A stretch of 64,000 bases of DNA, taken from Flammula alnicola (taxonomy: Eukaryota; Basidiomycota; Agaricomycetes; Agaricales; Strophariaceae). Both the position numbers and the translations under genes were made by a program. Where the stretch lies: assembly GCA_015499995.1 (NCBI GenBank), contig JADNRV010000103.1, positions 1 to 64,000 of the forward strand, written 5' to 3'. Below are positions 56,719 to 64,000 of the stretch, one piece after another. Numbering within the stretch: the first letter of the stretch is position 1; each line of letters begins with the position of its first letter. The notes below the pieces were generated by a model that saw nothing but the letters and a program-made list of their open reading frames with translations, did not search any database and had not been told where the DNA came from.

Positions 56719-57330
56719 AATGTGTACTTAATATTTAATCATATACTGCTATTTTAGGCACATTATAGCATATTTTACATGTTATATCGACCAATAGAGG
56801 TGTCTAGCAACCTTCAAACAGCTTGAACTGTCAAAGGGACCACATATAAGCTGACCTACAGTCAATGACGCCGGAAAGGGAATGTCACATGACCTCAATC
56901 ACGCATCAATCTCATACGGCTTTCTGCCAAGCTTTATGTTTGAGCACGCGTTGAGGGCGCCTATCGATTTACAAGGCTATTTCCCAGCAAATAGAATCCT
57001 GCGTGCTGGATAGAGTGTTATGGAGTGATTTAAGCACTGCATACACAGAGGTACATCCTGATGAAGGAACAGTTCAATGTAAAAACACAAAGTGTGTTAC
57101 AAAATGGGTATGTACTGTTTATTAATTTTTTTCATGACATTTCTTATTAACTATGGATAGTATAGTCTCGACTGTGTTAGTTTGGACATTGCGCCGAGGG
57201 GCTGGATGTGCGAAACATGCATTTCCGATGGTGCGGCGCAGCGGGGCGTGCGGCCAAGGCGCCGCCTTGGATGACAAATTGATTGTATATACTATATTAG
57301 GACGTATTGATCGTTATGTAATGCTTACGA

Positions 57331-57368
57331 TGGAGGGTGGGTCATCCGCCAGGTCCTTAAATATTTTG
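57331..57368 (+). repeat. short direct repeat, copy 2
   Basis: Partner of 56683-56718; several mismatches. The AT-rich interval between them shows no gene. Confidence 0.35.
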
Positions 57369-57464
57369 TCGACATAAGGTAATATCTAAGGTTTCGGTAC
57401 CCCCTTGGTAAGTATTCTGATAAATATCATATGTTGGCCCGAATCCTCAGTATCTGTGATCTCG

Positions 57465-59076
57465 CTAAGTATCCTCCTCATTATCTCCCAATTCACCCTC
57501 CACCTTGTCAATCTCGACGTCGTCAGCTTTCTCCCCTTCATCCCATTCCTCCAGCTGCTGGAGCTCCTGTTCCGTTGGCATCTCATACAAGGCCAAGACA
57601 TCCTTGCCGAACTTTTGCATAAACTCGGCCTCCGGTAGATTCTTCCATGCCTTGCACTTCCCCCACGTCTCGAAGTGTTGCTCGAGTGGTAGTGCGACAA
57701 AAACCCCGCCTTTGATGAAGTCCGCACGCTCGCGCAGAGTCAGAGTGTCGTTCCAGTATTCAGGTTCAAACCAGTCGATCGGCACAGACTTTGGCATAGC
57801 TGTGAGCTCTGATACCTTTGGTGGGTCAGGCTCCACACGGATACGTTCTACCCTAAAAAAAATTGGTCAGAAAATATAATAATGAAAAAGAGGAATATGA
57901 ACCTATTATGTCGGGCAGTCTTCTTTCTCAGGGCGACCTCACGACGCACTCCATCCAACATTCTAACGAACTTTGTTGTTTTCTTCGAACGGCCTGCTTT
58001 GGCCTTGATGTGGTAAGTTTGTTGGTTCAACTGGTTCGCAGTCAATACAAATTCATCGTCAGAGTTGGCCGCGGTCTCTTCCACCAGTGAAACAACAGCT
58101 TCATTGAAGCCTTGCTCTTTGACGGTCTCAACTCGGCCCTGGGTAAGCTATAAAATGTAAGTTGTGAATAAATAACCAGCTGAAAGTAAAAGACATGTAC
58201 ATACCTCATCACGGTGTTTGTACACATTACCCATATCATTCAACTTTGCGACTCTTCCTGGGGTTTTTGCCTCGAGTTTTGCAATCTTGACCATATGCGA
58301 ATAGACAAAACTCCGGTAAAGTTTGCGCATAAGGACAAAGTCTTGGATTACAGACAAGTTGTTGCCAACATGGGTGTAGCCGAAAGCAGTCGGGACCTGC
58401 TCAAAGGTGTGGAGAGCAATGTACTCATGGAGAAGATTATACATGGAATCGGGATCACCACTGAGAATGTCAGGCGCCCAACGTGCAAGTCCAAAGGAAG
58501 CGGCAGTGCGGAAGATAATCAAAAGATGTCCCTCCGAAATGCGTCTGATATGGTTTGAGGTCATGCTAGATCCATGCACTGCCAGAAGGTTATGGAGCTC
58601 CTGAACTCGAGCCCTAGCATCAGCGATGCTACCAGCATTGCTGTCCAGCTGAGCTGTCACAGATGCTTTAATGGCGGCTTCCGAAGAAAAGCGTTGGTTG
58701 TAATGCGCTTTATTGCCAGCGCTGACCGTAGGCGGGATTGCATTCTGATGTGGGAGCATCCACAGCGCACGAAGGTGGACTTCAAGTGCTAGCTGAAAAG
58801 ACGTAAGGATATACACCAAAATTTGACCAAAATAAATGCTGTGTGAACTCACCTTCGTCTTCTCTGCACCCTTCGGTACTTCACCCTTTCGAATCGCATA
58901 TGCCAATCACTAGGCGTCTTTGGCTTTGCGGGCTGACGAGCAATAGCAAGGCGGGGCTTCTTTGTGCGTGAGGTGCTTGCTTCTGGCTCTGGTTCATCTG
59001 CAGAACGCTTCCGTTTAGCCTGTGAGCGGCTTGAACCCTCTGCAGGAGGTTCCATTGAAGCATCCGGTTCTTCCAT
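57465..59076 (-). CDS. CACTA-element accessory protein, about 475 aa
   Basis: Exons 59076-58870, 58792-58205, 58147-57903, 57852-57465. The start MEEPDASMEPPAEGS opens a basic nuclear-looking head (RSQAKRKRSADEPEPE, RTKKPRLAIARQPAKPK), followed by ALEVHLRALWMLPHQNAIPP, a helical middle (ARVQELHNLLAVHG; ISEGHLLIIFRTAASFGLARW) and an acidic end (GEKADDVEIDKVEGELGDNEEDT). The obvious first donor (GTGAGT at 58852) breaks the frame. A weaker GTGCAG donor at 58869 keeps it, so either that site is used or exon 1 has a one-base error. The gene converges towards the cargo region and faces the right terminal repeat. Its role in transposition is presumed. Confidence 0.65.
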
Positions 59077-59463
59077 AGAGAAAGGTGAGGGGAGAAACTA
59101 AGATATATTTTATTAAAAATGCGGACAGACATGTGTAGACTGCATCGTGCAGTCGTATGCGCCCTTCGCGTCAGAGAACAAAGGACTTTCAGGGATGATA
59201 ATTAGGCATGACCGTGATAGGCATGTGACTCCGGGCCGCATCGCCCCAATTCTGCATTGAGCACTGACTCAGTGCATCCATTCCGCGCAAAAACGGCACG
59301 GCAATAGCTGTGCCTCTAAAACTACTTCAGAAATTTTTGATTAGATATGTAAGGCCTCGAAAAATGATTTACGCAGTGGCAGGCCACGCAGAAAGGGCTA
59401 AAAAATATTCAATTTTACATTATTTATCCATATTTATTTTAGGGACAGGCGCCGCTAGGATTA

Positions 59464-59565
59464 ATAATAAACGTGAGTCAACCGTGAGTCAACCGTGTTT
59501 CAACTGCCTTATCAACCGACCTAAAGGCAGTTCAATATCAACCGCCTCGTTGTTTGCCTCCAGTG
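59464..59565 (-). repeat. right terminal inverted repeat of the CACTA element
   Basis: Reads CACTGGAGGCAAACAACGAG inward from 59565, with TGAACTGCCTTTAGGTCGGT and repeated GGTTGA words; followed outside by TCT. Confidence 0.9.
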
Positions 59566-59930
59566 TCTGTTTGCTCTGTTTGATACCGCAGGGACTCGGA
59601 AAGCGCCACTTTGCCAAAAGCGATGGTTAAGGACGTAGTCACGTGCAACTTCAACTTTGCCTTCGCGCGACGCACATGTGTACAGCACGCGGCTCCCATT
59701 CTGTACTGTTGCTCTTTTCTAAATGCCTTTTGGTTCAGAAAGCCTCACTGCCTGCGGAATGATCTGTGCTCCCTCTTCCACGAGGAAAAGGCCAGGACGC
59801 AGCAAGTATAGCCTAACACGACTCAGAAGGCTCTTAGCCTTCAACTAATTTCTTAGAATCGTATCCTACCACGCAGCCCAAGGCCCTCTACTTTTCGTAC
59901 GTCGTCTACGCCTTTATTCATCCTCCCAGT
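59566..59930. other. promoter region of the SDR gene
   Basis: Begins directly at the transposon end; the element has inserted about 365 bp upstream of the SDR start. No gene seen. Confidence 0.45.
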
Positions 59931-61054
59931 ATGCCATCACGAAAGCCAACTATATCAGAAACCATGTCCAACTTTTTCAGCTCTGTTCGGCCAAGCAGCA
60001 ATAACCGCTTAACTGTGCCAACGGCAGTGAAGATGAACAAGCAGTTCTCAGCATCCTCTACGTTCCTGCCAACAACCTCTCTCTTGGGTCAGTCAGCATT
60101 CTTCCTCTCTCTTCCGGTCAACGAACTGATTGGAACTCGAACATAAAGGAAAGGTCGCAGTGGTGACTGGCTCTTCTCGTTCAATAGGAGCGTCAATAGC
60201 GAAGTGCCTTGGAGAACACGGCGCAAACGTCGTGGTCAACTATGTCACCGACGCTGTTGCAGCAGAAGAAGTTGTACAGGCCATTAGATCCCAAGGAAAA
60301 GGTGGAGCTATCGCTGTGCGAGCGGACACCTCAACCTTGCAGGGCGGTCAAGTTCTACTTGACGAAGCTGTGAAGACTTTCGGCAAGGTCGATATCCTTG
60401 TTCTGAACGCGGGTATCATGGGAAGCAAGACCATTGCAGAGGTGGATGAGGCCTTTTTTGACTCGCATTTTGATATCAACGTGAAGGCCCCTTTGTTCCT
60501 GGCGAAAGCCGCCGCTGCGATTCTTCCTTCTCGTGAGGTTCACTCTTGTTCTTGCAAAATGATATATTAACTGATCAAAATCCAGACGGTGGTCGCATTA
60601 TCTTCTTTTCCTCCAGCTTGACGGCTGCATCCAGTAAGTGTATTATCCGTCTATCCTCAAAATATATCTATCTCATGAACCCGCAAGCGGTCACGCCGAA
60701 CGCCCTCTGTTACCTTGCCACGAAGGGAGCGATCGAACAAATCTCTCGTGTCCTTGCAAAGGATCTTGGTAGTCGCGGTATCACAGTGAACACCATTTCT
60801 CCTGGACCAGTCGACACCCCCATGTTCCGCGAGGGCAAACCACAGAGTGTCCTCGATTCGATTGCAAGGCAAAACCCGTCTCGACGACTTGGGGAACCCG
60901 ACGATATCGCACCGATTGTGGGTTTTCTCGCTAGCCAGGCTGCGCAATGGATAACCGGTCAGAACATTCGGGTCAACGGGGTGAGTACTCGGATACTCCT
61001 TCCTATTCCTCTCGAGCTAAAGTCTTCCATTGCTTCAGGGCTTTGTCGTTTGAG
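59931..61054 (+). CDS. short-chain dehydrogenase/reductase (SDR, classical type)
   Basis: Five exons: 59931-60087, 60149-60532, 60586-60633, 60688-60980, 61040-61054; 298 aa. The first exon encodes a 52-residue Ser/Thr-rich head with no ATG nearer to the domain, then GKVAVVTGSSRSIGASIAK. Here the cofactor loop is TGSSRSIG, with Ser in place of the middle Gly of TGxxxGxG. Other motifs are VLNAGIM (NAG), the catalytic Ser in IIFFSSSLTA, Tyr-x3-Lys in CYLATKGA, ITVNTISPGPVDTPMF, and the C-terminal GQNIRVNGGFVV, completed only by the 15-bp last exon. SDRs of this kind are NADP(H)-dependent and reduce ketones or oxoacyl groups. The substrate is unknown. Confidence 0.9.
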
Positions 61055-62435
61055 CGGGTTCCGGACTCTATGGTTCGTATGCTATTTATGTACCGTACCT
61101 TCCTTTTCATCGTTGATCAGGTAGTTGATCTATAATTAATGCATCTTGTCATGGAACCTCGAATCTTTTATTGTAAACTCCACTCACCGGAGTGTTTCAT
61201 TTCTGCATCGTACCACTGCTCGAGAATACCAGGTATCGTTTACCTAATACCTACACCCACAACGTCTGGCACAGTTCGAGGCAGCCTATCATTTTAGATT
61301 GAGTCGGTTTTGACCATACGTCAAGGATCTTAGCTGGGGAAACATGCGCCGCTTTCTGGTCGAGAGTGAGCGGAACCGTAGTGGCAGCGCCGGTGTTTAT
61401 TATCGTGTAAGAGTAGTTTATGATTTTTGATACCTTTTCTCGTTCTTTTCTTTCAACGTTTGCCTAATAGTTCGATTTTGTTAGTTACTGTTTTATGAAA
61501 GGATTGAGGGCCATATTCCAACCGATCTGGATATGCAGGTTGGCGATCCCAGGGATTATAAATCGATTACCGTAAGGTCCCTTCTGATGCCTAAATATTC
61601 CAAGAATCATTTGTCCTTCTACGCAGACCACCACATTATCCAAGGTGGGTTAACCGCCGGCATCGCAGATGTGGTGACACGCTGAGCGCCTTCAAGTCTA
61701 CGAACAAATGTCGATCGCAATGGAGCGCGACGCAACACGTATTTAGATAGTCAATGTCGGTGATCTCAAGCCATAGGGATTATCGACAGAATTTTTTTTG
61801 GCATACGCATGGGAGGCGTCCCTCTGGAACCCTGAATTTTGTGTTGCGTTGAACCCAACGCGAATTCGGTTTGTCGGCCACCGACACCAATGTGGTCCAA
61901 GATATCATCGCCAACCTGACGCGTTTCAATGGGAGACACAAACCTGGAGCTCTTGAACTCGACAACATACAGTCTCGTCAATTACTAAGAGTGAGCTAGG
62001 TCTGCTTCCCGCCCTATCGATGATACTAAATTAATACGAGAGGACTTTCAGGGCAGAAACCGTTGTAACAGCATGGAATACACTTGTCGGGGCAGCAACG
62101 AGGGTATACGATCAACTGTCTGAAGAAACGAAACCGATGTTCTTCCAGCTGGTTTATCATCCACTCGTCGCAAGCGCGAATTTGGGTAAGATGCTCATCT
62201 CGGCAGAACTGAATAATCTGCTGGCTTCCCAAGCGCGTCTGAGTACGAATGATCTGGTGCAAAAGTGACTGACATTCAAGATAGGCTAGTGTACATATCA
62301 AATCGACCATCATCATAGGGAGATTACATTTGCATTACGCAACGTGAAATTACAAGGATAAAACGGTCAAAGAGGATTTCTACGCCAATATAATGTCAGT
62401 TGCATGATGCATGAGCGTGATTGGGGGGCTCATTA
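61055..62435. other. gene-free stretch
   Basis: Nothing recognised. A minus-strand frame at 62316-62026 has a cysteine group near its end (YPRCCPDKCIPCC) but no family match, and it overlaps no splice-supported model. Confidence 0.4.
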
Positions 62436-63200
62436 CTAAAGAAATTGCTTAACGGCTTCAAAACACTGCAGAATGATGCGCCGATTTCCCAAAGGTCGCA
62501 TTCCGTTCGTCAAATACTGGGCGATATCCGGAACGGGAGGGACTAGCCTGTGAACAACGGTTTGCTGGGGAGGAAACTGGGCAGTCATAATAGATTCGAG
62601 GAGGGCATCAGTGATGGGAATCTTGTAGAACGTCGGAGCAGTTCCCATCAAAGTTATCCCAGGGAATACTTTGGCTTGCATGACCGGGAGTCCTACCAGC
62701 CTGCGATGCCTGTTATTCTCATAAAACGCCGCAATTGCCTCTGCGATGAGCTGGGGCTCTGGATCCTTGTCCTCCTGTACAAGAAGGAGATACCCGTCGT
62801 TATCCAGAACACAGATATCCGGCTTAGCATCAACGCGCATGCCACACATTATGAAGCCTATCTCCATCCGTTGATGTATAACACGATCAGGTTCATCATA
62901 GCCCAACAAACCAAGGAGATGCGAGGCGAAATCATTGATGGCGGCTTCCGTTGTTGGACCTGGGGGGAATCGCTCCGTAGTATCTTTTAAGTAACGGAAG
63001 AAGAGTCGAGTGGATCTCGTTGTCGGTCCAGGAGGTGTGTCGAGATTGTTGAGAATGATAGGATCTACCGTGGGTGCAGGCAAGTTGGGATGGCCGAAGA
63101 AAGTGGCCGCGTCTTCATCTACAATACGGATGTTATACGCGCGTAGCTCGTTCGTCGTCCAGTCGCTCCCAGATTTCGCGGAACGTATGATGTTCGCCAT
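62436..63200 (-). CDS. PD-(D/E)XK-like fungal protein
   Basis: Single exon, 254 aa, start MANIIRSAKSGSDWTTNELRA. The core reads DAKPDICVLDNDGYLLLVQEDKDPEPQLIAEAIAAF. Pro-Asp (D128) is followed after a beta-hairpin-like spacing by Glu-Asp-Lys (E143, K145) and then a helix with Gln and Glu, a textbook order for PD-(D/E)XK nuclease folds. The C-terminal part (GTAPTFYKIPITDALLESI, RPLGNRRIILQCFEAVKQFL) is conserved in many agaric proteins of this type that I remember. The function is unknown. The gene at 7674-8591 may be a distant relative. Confidence 0.7.
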   Translation of the reverse strand: MANIIRSAKSGSDWTTNELRAYNIRIVDEDAATFFGHPNLPAPTVDPIILNNLDTPPGPTTRSTRLFFRYLKDTTERFPPGPTTEAAINDFASHLLGLLGYDEPDRVIHQRMEIGFIMCGMRVDAKPDICVLDNDGYLLLVQEDKDPEPQLIAEAIAAFYENNRHRRLVGLPVMQAKVFPGITLMGTAPTFYKIPITDALLESIMTAQFPPQQTVVHRLVPPVPDIAQYLTNGMRPLGNRRIILQCFEAVKQFL

Positions 63201-63215
63201 GGTGGTGTCGAACAA

Positions 63216-63998
63216 GTTGTGTTTAAACTCCGATTAGTTGATTGCGTGCTGTTGAATAGCGAAGACACCTTCTGAGGCTTGCAAGATATTCGAAATCCCA
63301 AAAAAACGTGATGATTCCACCCTCGACAGTAAAGTTATACTGGTATGAACCCATTTTCATATAACGCCCAAAAACAGAATACCAGTTTAGAAAACACCGC
63401 ACAAAATCATAGAATAGAATTGAATGCACTCCTACAGAAGATCTGATAGCTGATTGCAAAACGATAGGCCCCTAGCGTTGATGTTCAGCATTTTGTTCGT
63501 TTTGTACCGCATGATTGTTGGCATTGCTTATCTTTCCTCTTACCACCTCGACTTCCTCGTCATCCTGATTTTACCTCCTGTTTCCACCCCTCTATTCAAG
63601 CTCCCTCTCCTCTCTCGACATAATATGCAATGTCCTAGCTTCTTTCCCATCCTATCCCGGGGACCAGCAATAGTCCCACCGACGGCTACGTCCCAGAGGC
63701 CGGCGTAGATGATTCGTTGGGCTTTATTAGATAATAGAATTTTACGCAGAATATATGGAAAGTAAAATATGTCGCGATCGAAGAAGAAATAGTCCATTCC
63801 GGTCTGAAGGTATATACATTCAAGTTAGGTAAACACAAGCCTACCTCTATCGGCCATCCTGGACAAATGCTCGTCTTGCCGCAACTTCACGAAAGCGATC
63901 TCCTCGAGACCCTTTGCATGCATTTCTACCGTCGAAAAATTGGGAAAGTTTTCTAACCGTTGTTCCAATTTCTGCCAATTCCCTTGGAGGAGCCTCAT
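63216..63998 (-). other. possible 5' part of a minus-strand gene at the window edge
   Basis: From ATG 63998 a helical stretch (MRLLQGNWQKLEQRLENFPN and on to HLSRMADR) ends at a GTAGGC donor-like site near 63843. A second open stretch (MDYFFFDRDIFYFPYILRKI, about 63797-63600) follows a TTCAG acceptor-like site, but the phases do not fit simply. It may be a gene mostly outside the window, or a chance frame. The rest of the interval shows nothing. Confidence 0.25.
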
Positions 63999-64000
63999 GA

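Larger units (their letters stand above)
49625..59565. mobile_element. CACTA-type DNA transposon, 9941 bp, with cargo
   Basis: Both ends begin CACTGGAGGCAAACAACGAG (left 49625, right reversed from 59565), and similarity of the inverted ends continues for about 100 bases. TCT flanks both sides (49622-49624 and 59566-59568), a 3-bp target duplication as expected for CACTA elements. The ends contain repeated GGTTGA words. Inside: a 996-aa transposase (49897-53043, plus), a 475-aa accessory gene (59076-57465, minus) and a 4-kb middle part with exon-like segments on the minus strand, including a probable captured host gene fragment. The transposase frame is intact. Confidence 0.9.

Noticed and set aside
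1..64000. tRNA, rRNA, CRISPR arrays, bacterial-type operons
   Set aside because: Looked for by eye and not seen; the gene structure is eukaryotic throughout.

Overview
The window reads as chromosomal DNA of a mushroom-forming basidiomycete (Agaricomycetes). Genes are split by many short introns (about 45-80 bp, mostly GT-AG), several proteins belong to families known mainly from agarics (expanded F-box/LRR-like proteins, DUF6533 membrane proteins, fungal HNH_2 proteins, secreted HGTN-type ADP-ribosyltransferase-like proteins), and there are Plavaka-like and CACTA-type DNA transposons with agaric-style transposases. Exon coordinates below were worked out by hand from splice signals and reading-frame continuity; homology calls rest on recognised motifs, not on a search.

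Left part (1-13.4 kb): the 3' end of a probable EF-hand mitochondrial glycerol-3-phosphate dehydrogenase; an F-box gene with a broken frame; a six-exon Pex24p-domain peroxisomal membrane protein; an intact F-box gene; a PD-(D/E)XK-like protein; and a tandem duplication of about 1.8 kb units, each carrying an orphan 188-aa gene and F-box relics, separated by a copy of the F-box gene's promoter region. Centre-left (13.4-23.5 kb): a bZIP transcription factor with a TGACTC-rich (Gcn4-type) promoter, a long stretch without recognisable genes, an ER FKBP-type prolyl isomerase with a frame conflict and a GC-AG intron, a gene of the agaric 'ARRV' family and a further F-box gene.

Centre (23.5-40.9 kb): an area of duplication and decay. 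Two pseudogene copies of one F-box gene (25.3-26.3 and 34.0-35.2 kb, minus), a detached 3' fragment (31.8 kb) and one intact copy (38.0-39.5 kb, plus) lie near a pseudogene of the ARRV family. Between them are intact single-copy genes: an HNH nuclease-like protein, a secreted ADP-ribosyltransferase-like protein, a small cysteine-motif protein and a Golgi GDA1/CD39 nucleoside diphosphatase.

Right part (40.9-64 kb): a DUF6533-type membrane protein gene is split by a 7.0-kb Plavaka-like transposon (41893-48890). Removing the element plus one copy of its 2-bp target duplication rejoins the gene in frame. The element carries a zinc-finger transposase and two accessory genes. Only 125 bp beyond the split gene starts a second, 9.94-kb CACTA-type element (49625-59565) with about 100-bp terminal inverted repeats beginning CACTGG and a 3-bp TCT target duplication. 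It encodes a 996-aa transposase, an accessory protein, and cargo that looks like a captured host membrane-protein gene. The window closes with a short-chain dehydrogenase, a second PD-(D/E)XK-like protein, and a possible partial gene at the edge. No tRNA, rRNA or CRISPR was seen.
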